This document shows positions 11,710 through 21,923 of a stretch of DNA of 64,000 bases, piece after piece. Location: positions 186,001 through 250,000 of the forward strand of contig CAWUHX010000175.1 in the NCBI GenBank assembly GCA_963922205.1, read 5' to 3'. The notes beneath the pieces are model-generated. The model did not search any database, was not told the origin of the DNA, and worked only from the letters and a program-made list of their open reading frames with translations. Source of the stretch: Romanomermis culicivorax. Taxonomy: Eukaryota; Nematoda; Enoplea; Mermithida; Mermithidae. Position 1 is the first letter of the stretch, and every line of letters starts with the position of its first letter. The position numbers and the translations under genes were made by a program.

Positions 11710-13252
11710 TTAACCCGGTACCACACATTTGGTAGCACGAGATGCAGGGTGTAAAAAAAATTAAGGCGATTGTGAGAATACTGTAGGGGCTATGACAAAA
11801 ATTTCGTTTTAGCTCACATGAACTGATTTTTACACCGCTTGATTCAATATTTGTATCATGTGCGAGTTCCTTTGTTAAATTTTCTGTTTCATGAATTGTT
11901 TGCATTTTCGGGTCAGACTGTAATGAAGATTCTGACAACCGATGATAGTCATCACACGTTGTTTTTTGTTGGTCAGGCCCACACATGGGCGCTGATGTCG
12001 GGTAACTCGTTGTGACCCATGAAGAAAAATTTGCATTTATGGAACCTACATACACATGTGAAGCTCCTACGTACATGTCAGGGTCATCATTGTCCAAAGG
12101 GCAAACGTTTTGATTGCCCAAAATATTATTTTGATTACTGGAATGTTTTTTCGGGCATTCTCGGCTCAAATGCCCAGTTTCTTTACAATTGAAGCATTCG
12201 GGGTTTTTTGAAGGACATTGACTGTGTTTATGTCCTATTTGTTGACAGTGCTTACACTTTGAGCGACATGTTTCTTTGCTATGACCCTCTTTGTAACAGA
12301 TATCACATTTTGTAAGGGGCTCCAGATCGCATTCATTTGCATAATGACCTTTTTGCCCGCATTTGTGACACGTGATTTTTGATTTTGACGATGGTTTTTG
12401 ACGATAGGGTGTCTCAACCGTGTTTTTGCTGAGTTGGTTTATGAGTTTATCGAATTTAGTGTTCAAATCGTCTATTTGCTTTTGCATAATGTTTTCTTGA
12501 ACAGTTAAAATTTGTTCGCACGGATTACTGTATCGAGTGGGAATGGGAATCATGGCCGTTGAATCCCGTAAAATTTCCCTTTCAACGAAAACTGCTTCGT
12601 CTACTAAACTTTGTATGTCTCCAAAACGCTTGAACTTTAGGGCTTGTCGCACATCATGCTGCAAGCCCGCCAAAAACATGGGTTCAAGTATGTTACTACG
12701 TGCGTTCACGTCAAAAGTGGGGTAAGCCAAGCGCGCAAGTTTTTCGAGTTCATTGAAATACGCTAGGGCGGTTTCATTTCGCCCTTGTTTTTTTTCGTTC
12801 AAAAGTTGACGATGGTATAAAGCATCGTGATGATTTGGAAATGCCAAAATTAAGGCATTCTTGAATTGGTCATACGTTGCAGGTGGATTAGGTGAACTTG
12901 ATATATTTTCGAATTTGGTGAGAGCATCACCATCCAAATGAAATTCAAGAAAAATTAATTTTAGGGTATCGTCGTCTGGACGGAGACCCTTAAGTAACAT
13001 TTGTTTTTCTAACTTTTTGGCCCATTCTTCAAAATTTTCCATGGGCCGACCCGAAAAAAGTGAAAAATCGCGGTTTTTCGTCAACATTTCGCCTCTTAAA
13101 TTATTAATCCGCAGTTCGTTTACGCTTGCATCTGTTTTTGCAGCATTTCTGAAAATCTGGGCTTGAAAGGTCTGCAATTCTTCTTGAATCGCAGCCCTGA
13201 TGGAATCTTTTACGATGGCGCCCAATGGATCAAGTTGATTTTGATTTGGCAT
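11600..13252 (-). CDS. gag: Gag polyprotein with four zinc knuckles
   Basis: Structural protein of the element, 550 codons from the ATG at 13252. The frame is also open upstream to about 13309, but without ATG. Seen directly: an N-terminal helical part, a capsid-like block beginning LFSGRPMENFEEWAKKLE, typical of retrotransposon gag, and four CCHC zinc knuckles: CHKCGQKGHYANEC, CDICYKEGHSKETC, CKHCQQIGHKHSQC and CFNCKETGHLSREC. After these comes a polar tail, then a strongly hydrophobic run (about 11735-11791) and a basic C-terminus. The hydrophobic run is odd for Gag and looks like a signal peptide; it sits where the envelope would start. I infer that a deletion removed pol and joined the end of gag to the start of env. 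The frame is intact, with no stops or frameshifts. Confidence 0.9.
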   Translation of the reverse strand: MPNQNQLDPLGAIVKDSIRAAIQEELQTFQAQIFRNAAKTDASVNELRINNLRGEMLTKNRDFSLFSGRPMENFEEWAKKLEKQMLLKGLRPDDDTLKLIFLEFHLDGDALTKFENISSSPNPPATYDQFKNALILAFPNHHDALYHRQLLNEKKQGRNETALAYFNELEKLARLAYPTFDVNARSNILEPMFLAGLQHDVRQALKFKRFGDIQSLVDEAVFVEREILRDSTAMIPIPTRYSNPCEQILTVQENIMQKQIDDLNTKFDKLINQLSKNTVETPYRQKPSSKSKITCHKCGQKGHYANECDLEPLTKCDICYKEGHSKETCRSKCKHCQQIGHKHSQCPSKNPECFNCKETGHLSRECPKKHSSNQNNILGNQNVCPLDNDDPDMYVGASHVYVGSINANFSSWVTTSYPTSAPMCGPDQQKTTCDDYHRLSESSLQSDPKMQTIHETENLTKELAHDTNIESSGVKISSCELKRNFCHSPYSILTIALIFFTPCISCYQMCGTGLTGHSIEIPKIIFLYSTRNRRHSRDHPRSSLRAPKSP

Positions 13253-13495
13253 GTTTTTTAATATGCTGTATTTTGCTTCTCGTTCAACCCGCTGGAAACT
13301 TTCGCACACTGTTTCCTTACGACGATCCTCCAGAGTTTTGCAAACGAAAAAAATGAAGGGGTTGAATGTTATGCGTACAAGAAAACGAAAGAAAAAGAAA
13401 CAAAAATGTTTCTGGTTACCGTAGCAAAATGGATAAGGCTTTGCAATCGTAACGGAGTTCCAATTGTCCGATTAAATTAATTTCCCCTTGTGTTA

Positions 13496-13503
13496 GGTCA
13501 CCA
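13496..13503 (-). promoter_or_regulatory. Candidate primer-binding site
   Basis: Seven bases inside the 5' LTR the minus strand reads TGGTGACC, equal to the first eight bases of the usual tRNA-Trp primer-binding site. The match does not continue beyond these eight bases, so the call is tentative. Confidence 0.45.
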
Positions 13504-13510
13504 AAATTTG

Positions 13511-14339
13511 TGTCACGCCGATGTGACGTTGAAATGCGAAAAGGGGGGGGGGCTTTTGGATATTTTAATATTTAAAATAAATAACAAATTGAATAGTTAC
13601 ACGAAATTAAGTTCCAGTTAAAACGTCCGTCGTTCCGATAGTCGAAAGAAAAGTTGCGGGCGATTACACGGGTATACTGTATGCGATGCAAAAGCCCCAA
13701 AGGTGAGCAAAGGGTGACGATCCAATCGTCATTGGCCGTAGGGCAGGTTCCCTGGCGCTTGAAAAGTCGACAATTACAGTGTTGTAGGGACGACCCTACG
13801 CTCGAAAAAATGGTTCCCAAAACGTAAGCGTGAGAACCGAAAGTCGTCGAAGAGTAAGAATGAGAATCTCCTCGATTCTCGTGTTGACTATCCATAAGGA
13901 CGTAGTCGTGGAACCAATCAAAATTGGGCAGTTTTTTGGACCGCCCATCCCAGTGCACAGGTGCCATACTGTGCGGTTACTGTAGATTGTCACATGTGAG
14001 CATGCACAGCTCGTGTTTTGCATACATTTGGGCTTTTGCATAATTTTATGTGGATTATCGAAAAGGGCCCTACTGTGTGCACAGGCCCATTGTTGGGTAT
14101 TTTTGTAATTATTAGATTTTTGGTGTTTCTCGGAATGACGGTTAAACAATAGAAAAAGGCGAAAACAAAGTACTTAACGAAAGTAACTAATAGCAGAGAA
14201 AAAGACGAAAACAAAGTACTTGAACGAAAGTAACTGAAATTGCAGCGAAAGAAAACCTATTTGTACAGAAATGAAAAACATTTTTGTTTTTACATTAGTC
14301 GGAGAAATGAGATCTTACAAAATTTCACTCTTCGTTACA
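13511..14339 (-). repeat. 5' LTR of the retrotransposon
   Basis: 829 bp, near-identical to 8890-9720, with TG...CA ends. The minus-strand transcript would start here and run toward gag. It is followed on the plus strand by the CCAT duplication and by the outer end of the split inverted repeat. Confidence 0.93.
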
Positions 14340-14394
14340 CCATGTTATTTTTTGACGTGTCCGACGTAGGGATGATGCTAACAGAAATTGACTC

Positions 14395-15519
14395 CCTGCA
14401 TTGTAGAAGAGGTTGGGGCGAACAATTTTGCGGTCCTTTATACAGTGTTCGTAACGCCTATTGTCTATAGGGAGACCATTCCTTGATACGCTAACTTACT
14501 CTCAAAATTGTTGTATAGTTTCATGCGTTGAGAATCATTGGGACTCCGTCGGAAAATCGAAACTGTCAAGTGGCCATAATGTCCTTGACTTCCGACTCAT
14601 GACATGTTTTGCTCAAGAACTGTTGCTGCCAAAAGGTCGCAATGCAAAATATAGCAGTGTCAAAATTGTTACTTTTCACTAACATTGAATTACCGATATC
14701 GATATTGTTGTTTGAACTCATAAATGATGTTTGTGGCTTTGAGTATACCCTTACCTCGAGTGATTTTCAGTTTTCTCTAGTGATGTATGACGTGCAGCTT
14801 TTATCGGGATTTTAGACGCATTTTTTTGTCTCAAAACTCAATAGATTGGACGAGAGAGGATTCATCTGAGATAGACACTGATTAAGCGTAAAAAATGTGT
14901 GAATGGTGTGGGCACGTTGTATGATGGGTGGTCACACAGAAGTTTGTAGTGAGACGCCTAAAAGTTTGAGCCACAACAATCCAGTGAGAGAGAACCATTA
15001 CGAGAATAATGCTGTCTATTGTTTTTGTGCAGAACAATTTGGGAAAATTTTAGCCAACTACATTGGTAGCAAATTGACAGGAAGCAACAGTGGACACGAA
15101 TAATTTAGACGATACCCTTCTATGTGCAATGGCAATGACAAGCGGTATAAAAACAATTTTTGGTCTTGCTCTGTTGACAAAAGTAGGTCGAAATTGGGCC
15201 ACTTAGATGATGAACGAATTTTAAAGTAACTGCAAAAGATGGTCAGAACTTTATATTTAATACAAGATATAACTAAAAAATATTGAACGACGGATAGCGT
15301 TTACAAAATCTCGTTCACTGAACGGGGCTGACGTTAGAAAAGAAGACGACTCATAAAAACCGACAGTTAAAAAAATCTGAACATCAGTCGGACAAATCAA
15401 TGAATATCTATTCAAATGGTACAAATTCTGCCAAACGCGATAATCCACAAATATGGAATGAACATCGACATTCTGGATGATACATAATTGTCATAACCTG
15501 ATGAAAAGCTACATTTAGA
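14395..15519. other. Intergenic DNA, nothing recognised
   Basis: Unique-looking AT-rich DNA downstream of ATP6AP2. Short open frames (for example about 14903-15103, plus strand) resemble nothing known to me. Confidence 0.3.
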
Positions 15520-15708
15520 TTAATCTTTCTTCGCTCGCGTCATGGTCATTCTATAAATAATGGAGTCGCGGCCCGGATCCATATACCACATAGAAACGCT
15601 GATGAATAGTAGGGCTACGATAGCACTAACCGAGAACCACAAAATTATATTGAACACGACCGGATAATCTTGGTTGTAAAATTTGTAATTGGTGATATCG
15701 TGTTCTTC
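15520..15708 (-). CDS. ATP6AP2: ATP6AP2 (prorenin receptor), C-terminal exon
   Basis: Terminal coding exon, 62 residues and stop, preceded by a pyrimidine tract and CTTCCAG acceptor in phase 0. ATP6AP2 is a single-pass membrane protein associated with the V-ATPase and needed for its assembly; its ectodomain binds prorenin in vertebrates. Seen directly: the juxtamembrane block YNQDYPVVFNIILWFSVSA, a membrane span of about 20 residues, then the signature cytosolic tail WYMDPGRDSIIYRMT and a basic end (RAKKD). In animal relatives the same positions read NMDPGYDSIIYRMT, so family assignment is strong; the Gly-Arg in place of Gly-Tyr is a local difference. The basic tail fits an ER-retrieval role known for the family. 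Upstream exons should lie at higher coordinates, but I could not place them; one weak candidate is discussed under findings. Confidence 0.9.
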   Translation of the reverse strand, partial: EEHDITNYKFYNQDYPVVFNIILWFSVSAIVALLFISVSMWYMDPGRDSIIYRMTMTRAKKD

Positions 15709-15782
15709 CTGGAAGAAAAAATTGATGGGGTGCATGGCAAAGTAATCATGAAATCGGATGAACTTCTACATACAACATAACT

Positions 15783-15935
15783 TTAGGGCAATTTATGAGG
15801 AATTGTGCCCAATTCAGAATTGCAGTCGCCGATTGAGTCCTAGAAATCGGCGACAGTCGCCGATTGTCAGCGACAAAAGTCCTAGGATTTTTTCACTTCT
15901 GAATTGGGATTTCTGTAAATTGCCTATTCATTCCT
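15783..15935. mobile_element. Short hairpin MITE
   Basis: Left end AGGGCAATTTATGAGG followed by CCAATTCAGAA; right end TTCTGAATTGGG followed by TAAATTGCCTA, its inverse. Inside are short repeated TCGCCGATT units. About 150 bp, no coding capacity, inserted upstream of the ATP6AP2 terminal exon and so probably within its intron. Confidence 0.55.
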
Positions 15936-18431
15936 TAGAATCGCCGACCGTGGCAAATTAAATCCTAGGAATCGGCCAACTGTCGTCGATTGTCGGCGAT
16001 AAAAATCCGAGTACTACTTCGGAATAGGGCTTTAGATCAACATTTTGTGACCAGTTGCACGCAACCGTTCTTGTTCCGCGCATATAGTTATAGTCACTAC
16101 AGCCATTTTTTATGAAATGCTAGCAAACGGAAAAATGACAAAAAATGAGTACGCCTTCGGAATCGTTTACACAAGGCTGTTACTGTAAGATTTTTCAGTC
16201 GAAAATTGTAAGAATTACTTCAGTATGTTCATAAATTCTCAGTACAGTGCGGATACGGCTTAGAAAAAAATAGAAAAGATATGAAATACTACTTGGTTCC
16301 CACCCTTAAATTTAGAAGCATTTCAAAAAATAGCCTATAATGATGTTTCGGGATAAGTCCAAAAAACTGAACTATTCTTTACCGCCGAGTATCACATACT
16401 CGTGTGATAAATCATACAAAATCCGTAATTAACGATCATCTTGGAAAGTGTGGAAATGTAGCCAGGGAAATCCCTGTTAACTACATCCAAGACTCTAGCC
16501 GTAATATTGAAGTGTTCTAAAGCTATTACGAGGGAGCTAAGCACACATTTCCTGTTGATTTAGCCAGGAATCCGGCATGCGCCTAAACGACTTGCTACTA
16601 TATTCCACTTATTTCAAGATGATAAACGCATCGCGACCTATTAAGTTATATTTGATGAGCAATTAACACTTGATAAAAAAATGTATATATACTACAGAAA
16701 AACGTTACATTTTTTCATGAAAATGATAAAGGCCAAAATCGTTCGAAAACATGCTAATCTCTTGTCGATTTAGACAGAACTGTGTCGATGCCGGATTACT
16801 ACTCTAGAAATTTTCACCACTCAACCAGGTTAACGACGGAAATTTTTAGCTCTGGCGTTTGCCGCTCACTGACAAAAAAATTTTTTCATTGATAGCAGTA
16901 ATATGCTCTAGAGATGTATAGGGTACGTTGGGCCGAAACAAGACCCGAAATTACCCGCCGATTTTGCTGGACCCACCTGGATCCGATATTCTTCAAATTT
17001 AAGATCCGGATACGATATTCTTAGAATGTTGGACCCGGCAGCGATATTTTCAAGCTTTGCTACACAATAAATCTCTAATGAGCGCATTAGTTTTTTCCGT
17101 ATTAAACTTACTTTCATGGGTTGCATCGTTCATTTCTAAATGAATGGAGTATAATCAATAGTAGATCAAGTGCGCTTCTTGATGTCGGAGTCAAATTGAC
17201 CAATGCTATAAAATGCTGATGAGACAGCAAATTTGAAGCTGGTAATCAAACTTCTACATTGAATGTAGACTTTGTTTTACGTGCACTTGGATTACTGATT
17301 TCCATGAAAAATTACTTTTTATAGTGCACATAATTGCATCATTGCATTTGAAACTGTTTTATAGGGGTGGGTGGTACCAAAATGGAAAACATCGGCCGGT
17401 GCCAGATACCATAGTACAAGAACACAGATGAATTCTATCGTATAGTAGCCAGAACATCGAATACAAAACCTCAATCTCAGATGTCATCTGTTGCCTGGGT
17501 TTTTTTTCGGAACACACTATATTTGAACATCAAAAAATGATGGCTAATTTTATATATAAGTGCCAAGATAGGTTATCAATAGGCCTCGTGGGTTTTCATA
17601 TTATTTGTGAGACCGCCCAGGGCCGCTAAACATTGGGAACAAAGAACATTAAAAAAACCTTAAAAAACCAATAATGGGCGGTTTATTTCGTATTTTGCTG
17701 TGCATGATCAAAAAAAGCTGGTGAATTTATATTTCTCCAAAATCAATTTTTTACGAAGATTTTAATATCCGATTATTACTGACGAAAACTATATATGAGA
17801 GGGTTTGTTTCAAATGTTGACTTATAAAATAATTTTTTCGGCATCACTTTGAGTTTAAAGTTGTTTCCTGATCTGGTGATCGACTGCAAGATGACGATCT
17901 AGTTTCAGAATAGCAATCCCCTTACGATAACAATAATCCGGGAAGTTTATGACAAGCTTTGAGAAATATTTTTGTATTTCGTCAACCGTTAGTTAATGAC
18001 AGATTCAATTGAAATTTTGATGACCATTTAGTCCAGATTACATTACGTTTTAGATATTTGACATTCATGTAGAGTAGAAATTAAACATGTACTAAAACCT
18101 TCCTTGAGGTACATATGATTACACCACTCAAAACGCTAATGTCACTATAATGATTATTAATCATTCTAACTTGTACACAAACAGCAGCTATATAAGCTCT
18201 CTTAAGCAGAAACGTGTTTCAAAAAAAATTTCCCATTTGGGAAAAATTTGGGTACTTTACCGTTCACACAATTATGAAATGTGCATCCAAGTGCACAGGT
18301 TTCATAATTGTGTGAAGCATATGTTTCTTCTACTCTGAACTTCATTGGACCAACAGTAGCAAAAAGGTTGATTTCTAGTTTGTTTACGGTATTAACTAGC
18401 CGATTGAAAATATCAGCACATTCCTCAAGTC
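15936..18431. other. Presumed ATP6AP2 intronic DNA with repeat fragments
   Basis: No exon identified with confidence. Holds a decayed relative of the TATAGTCTG MITE (about 16240-16340), a hAT end fragment (16907-17095), and a segment (about 17150-17330) that recurs inverted near 38690-38930 in a WDR44 intron. Confidence 0.35.
16907..17095. repeat. hAT-type end fragment (GATGTATAGGG family)
   Basis: Starts TAGAGATGTATAGGG and carries repeated CCGGATNCGATATTCTT-like units and a block that reads CGAAATTACCCG. The same end sequence and repeats form both termini of the element at 43031-45490, so this is a degraded one-ended copy. Confidence 0.5.
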
Positions 18432-18866
18432 CATACATGTAATTGGCGGGGGGAGGGTAATTGCTATGGGAACCCCCCAGAAATCGTCGGCTATACGGCT
18501 AGCCATTGGGCGACCGTCCCCAGGATTTTCCAATCCTATGGCTAGCCATATGGTAGGCGTAGGAACCCCGATAGTTTTCGGGGGAAAAATACTGAAAAAT
18601 GTTATTTTTTGATGAAAACTGTCAATTTTTGAACAAAAAAGGGTCAAAAATGCGAATTTTCTGGGCCCTTCGCGCCATGAATACATGTTTTCGGTCTTTT
18701 TAAATAAAAATTTTATATTTTGAACTATTTTTCGGACTTCTTTCGTGAAAAAAATCGATTTTTTTCCCTTGAAAGACCCCTCCTACCAAAATTTGGCAAT
18801 TAATGACCCTCGGCCCCAAAAAATCGTCCGACCACCCCCAGACCTCGGAGCTCCGTCACATGTATG
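18432..18866. mobile_element. CATACATGTAA-family MITE, copy A
   Basis: 435 bp with inverted ends CATACATGTAA and CACATGTATG. It is flanked by a perfect 8-bp duplication, CTCAAGTC, at 18424-18431 and 18867-18874. Internal landmarks shared with other copies: a poly-G run, an inverted ATGGCTAGCCAT pair, a GCGCGAAGCGC-type hairpin and a poly-C run near the right end. No coding capacity; 8-bp duplications indicate hAT-type movement. Confidence 0.88.
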
Positions 18867-18874
18867 CTCAAGTC

Positions 18875-19632
18875 TCTGTATGGTACACACATTTTTACTA
18901 TTTTATGTAGCAATTGTTGAATTTCGCTCCGCAAAAAACCTGGAATATTCTGGAAAAGGGACCTGGGAAAGTCAGGAAATTTCATTTAGAAAACCGCTGG
19001 ACACCTCAGTTGTCCTCATTCAACCGGATCATGAACGTGTTATTTTTAATGAATAAAATATTGTGATTATGGAATTATGAATCGTTTTTAGATATTCTAA
19101 ATTATGAAAGTAGTGAATCACCTAAAATGGCGTGATGTATAAATATTTAAAAAAATTTGGGGCCAATAAACCTGAGTTCGCCCAGAGCCTAAAACCCTAA
19201 GAACGGACGTGAGACCAGGAAGGATCAGCGGATATATTACAACATTTTGAAGGAAAACTTACGGGAATACGACTTTGGGCGTAAATCGCTGCTGCACCAA
19301 AAGTCGCAAGTTGGAGGAATATCAAGTTAATCATCGTTTAGAATAGCGGAGCGAGAAACCTAGAAAACTAAGTGTTAAGCCGTTTTTTATCAGAGCTGTA
19401 GTTGTACAAAAAATTTTCGAATTTTCAAAAAATGATCCGTCACTAGATGCCAGATTTCCCGGGCTAAAAGTTGGATACACGTTCAATGCACGTTATCTTT
19501 CTGGAATAATAAAAAACAAGAACAAATATTACGTGAATTCAAATCTGACTTGAAACAAAACAGACAGCCAAGTTGGAATAAATTTTATTCAGGAAAAAAC
19601 ATAGAGGAAAAGAATCAAAAAATAGGTTTAAA
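18875..19632. other. 3' flank of MRPS14
   Basis: No gene recognised apart from the polyadenylation signal of MRPS14 near the right edge. Confidence 0.4.
19584..19589 (-). promoter_or_regulatory. Polyadenylation signal of MRPS14
   Basis: AATAAA on the minus strand 44 bases past the MRPS14 stop codon, a usual spacing. Confidence 0.65.
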
Positions 19633-19815
19633 CTACCATACAGCTCGCATAACGCCGCCTAACTTGCCATGATCGGCTCTTTTACGGAAGCAAAATCTGG
19701 ACAAGCGCATTCGGACGACTTTGCCGCGTTTGCGTCCCGTAAACATGCACAAATTTTCTACTTGATACCACCGACTGTCCTTAGGTAAAGCGTTCAAATC
19801 TTCACGGACTTGTTC
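19633..19815 (-). CDS. MRPS14: Mitochondrial ribosomal protein uS14m, exon 3
   Basis: C-terminal coding exon, 60 residues and TAG. uS14m sits in the head of the mitochondrial small ribosomal subunit. Seen directly: DLNALPKDSRWYQVENLC, then a Gly/Arg-rich TGRKRGKVVR stretch, then RLSRFCFRKRADHGKLGG and a final RAVW. These match the family's ALPRDS, RPRGV, RLSRIVFR, ADHGQLSG and RATW positions in order. It starts in phase 0 after a TTTCATAG acceptor, matching the phase-0 end of exon 2. Confidence 0.93.
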   Translation of the reverse strand, partial: EQVREDLNALPKDSRWYQVENLCMFTGRKRGKVVRMRLSRFCFRKRADHGKLGGVMRAVW

Positions 19816-21086
19816 CTATGAAAAAAACAAAATTCAGTGTGAAATAAAGCTATCGTTTCTACAGTCTTCCTCCTGAGATCAGTTATGGTTACACAACGTG
19901 GTGAATAGAACACAAAAACTAAAAACTATAAAACACGTTAACCCAATGTTTGTGGCTAATGTAGTTGGCCTATTTTTCAAGAAAATCAGTTGACTGTAAG
20001 CCCAAACATTTTACAACTCATCTTCAGTTTGTTTTTTTTTGTATTTTTATGCATGGTAAATGCAAATATCCTAAAAAAATAATGTTTACGATGATTAAGC
20101 TTGAATTTTTATATTTTAAACAGCACGAAACTTTTAAATAATAAAAATTTAATGACTTGACGTAGCAGAAAGGAGCCAAAAACGTCTAAATTGCTATAAG
20201 GTGAACAGCGCGAAAATTGAGAAATTGATTACCAAAACAAAGACTGCACACTGTTAACGTCGCTAATAAAATTTTTAATAACAAGCTAGAACAGATACAC
20301 TCTAATTTTTTGATTTTCGAAAAGTCTGATAACAAATGAATTGGTGATTATCTTTTAATTTGGCAGAGAGTAGTCAATATTGCTTCACTCAATAATTACG
20401 TTGTAGCACAAACCTAGTCCTGGATCGCAGACGCTGACGTCAGATACTAATTCTTGACCATTCATATAGAAACTTCATGAAATTCGAAAAATATCGTAAA
20501 AATAAATTTTCAATGAGTTGGCGATGTGCTATTATTCATCTACGCAAATTAGCCATATGTGACGCACAAAAAGTGTTCGACATTGACTTACATTGGATAT
20601 GCCATGGGATATTTGTATTTCTGGTATTTCTATAGGGCCAATGTTTTGAGATCGGTTTGTTGATTGTTGTGCCCGAAAACACAACGTCATGCAGGATTGG
20701 TGCGAAGGTTATTAATTATTCATGTTGGAACATAGCTTCACTCGGTTTCCAGGAAACTTGTACAGACAGCCCTGCGAGAAAGCTTTGGATTTACTATCTA
20801 CACTTCTCGGCAGTCATCGTGGAGCTATTTCGCTCAAGTCTTTGAGCATTCTCTTCATCAATTTTATCAACTGCAAGATCCATGCAGGACAGCAGCAGCA
20901 ATTTTATCGCTGATTTGGGTGCTGCAATGTCGCATTATCATTTTTACTTACAGTATACTTTTCGAAGATTGATATCCAGGAAAGACTAGATTACAGAGTG
21001 AATGATTAGGCAGAGTGTAATGGAAAAAAGAGTAAAACTCGAAATGGAGAAATGAAATTGGAAGAGAAAATGTAAAAAAGTATTAC
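19816..21086. other. MRPS14 intron 2
   Basis: 1.27-kb intron bounded by GTAATA and a pyrimidine-rich TTTCATAG. A plus-strand frame open from about 20746 to 20975 has exon-like composition but no recognised homology. Confidence 0.7.
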
Positions 21087-21270
21087 ACGGAAAACTTTTG
21101 GTAGTTGTGCCGCGCGCACCATGGCCAATAAGCGCAACCTTTGTGGAGCGTATTCGGCCACAACTTTTCGTCGCTTGAAATCCGTGTTCGTTTTCCAATT
21201 TGGCCAACAATGAAAATAATATGGTTCGTCCCAGTTCCGGCGCATTTCCATCGGACCTTTGTTATATTCC
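21087..21270 (-). CDS. MRPS14: Mitochondrial ribosomal protein uS14m, exon 2
   Basis: 184 bases: one base completing the Glu codon from exon 1, then 61 codons. It holds the start of the conserved family region: an aromatic stretch, then DFKRRKVVAEYAPQRLRLLA, corresponding to the family's DVKRRxxxxEYAxERLRxNxLR segment. Acceptor GATTTCAG and donor GTAATA fit. The longer open frames overlapping this exon run into introns and are not used. Confidence 0.9.
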
Positions 21271-21923
21271 CTGAAATCAATACACGGATTAAAAAATGAA
21301 AAACGATACTCGAAAGCATATATGTCTTTGGGGGAGAGTCCTGACCCCCCAGAACCCTGTCTAACCCCCAAGGGAATTTTAATTTTTCAGGATATTCTGC
21401 ATTTTTATATGAAAACCTTCATGTAAAAATTTAGAAAATTGTAAGGAAGAATGTTTATTTTTTCTTGTTGGAACTGAAAGATCACACTGATAAACATCTA
21501 AGAACGATTTGAGCATTCTGATCAATTTTGCTGAGTTTTGAGCAATTCTGAAAAAATTTGCAGCTGACCCCACCCCCAAAACTTATATGTTGTACACGTG
21601 TACTCGAAACTAGTTGAAGTAGATATAATACAAGAGATTTTTCAGCTAGAGAAATTGCGTAAAAAAGTTCCCAAATCTTCAAAAATCGAACTGACGAAAA
21701 ACCTGAAATTTTAGAGCGTCCAGAGTGACTTTTACACGAGCCTTTAGTTGTTTACTCGACAAATGAGTTTAAAAAAATTGCGTATAGCAGATGATCGATT
21801 TTCTAACTTTTTATATCTTACTATGACAATTTGGGAACACATAAGATTATTTTGATCGATTACTGCAGCCGTAGCAGCTACTTTTCCGAGTATATCTGTG
21901 AAACGCCATTCGATTAAGCTCAC
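21271..21923. other. MRPS14 intron 1
   Basis: 653-base intron between a GTGAGC donor and TTTCAG acceptor. A poor GGGGTCAG-containing repeat sits near 21330-21370; nothing else is recognised. Confidence 0.75.

Larger units (their letters stand above)
8890..14339 (-). mobile_element. LTR retrotransposon with gag and envelope-like gene but no pol
   Basis: A 5.45-kb element in minus orientation. It has 5'-TG...CA-3' LTRs of about 830 bp, a CCAT duplication, a purine-rich tract next to the 3' LTR and a candidate primer-binding site next to the 5' LTR. Reading on the minus strand: 5' LTR (13511-14339), gag (13252-11600), envelope-like frame (11709-9706), 3' LTR (8890-9720). There is no room for protease, reverse transcriptase, RNase H or integrase between gag and env, and none of their motifs is present. 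The element therefore cannot move by itself and would need enzymes supplied by a relative. The LTRs differ at roughly ten sites plus one G-run length, which points to a recent insertion. Confidence 0.92.
6031..14394. repeat. Large inverted-repeat (foldback-like) element, split by an LTR retrotransposon
   Basis: The sequence from 6031 to about 6890 reappears in inverted orientation from about 8050 to 8889, and its outermost ~50 bases continue at 14340-14394 on the far side of the LTR element. Matching landmarks: the outer ends GAGTCAGTTTCTG (6031) and CAGAAATTGACTC (14394); CGGACACGTCAAAAAATA (left) and its complement (right). Arms are about 0.9 kb with visible divergence, and the spacer is about 1.15 kb. 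No transposase frame is seen and no clear target-site duplication, so assignment to a known foldback family is not possible. Confidence 0.75.

Noticed and set aside
16030-16110. CpG-rich minus-strand stretch (about 16040-16105) as an ATP6AP2 exon
   Set aside because: Translations in all frames fail to match the protein and splice sites are poor.
16908-17126. 72-codon minus-strand open frame
   Set aside because: Made of the repeated GGATCCGATATTCTT-type units of a hAT end.
18745-19056. Open frames over 18396-19056
   Set aside because: They run through a non-coding MITE and its flank; similar frames appear in each MITE copy.
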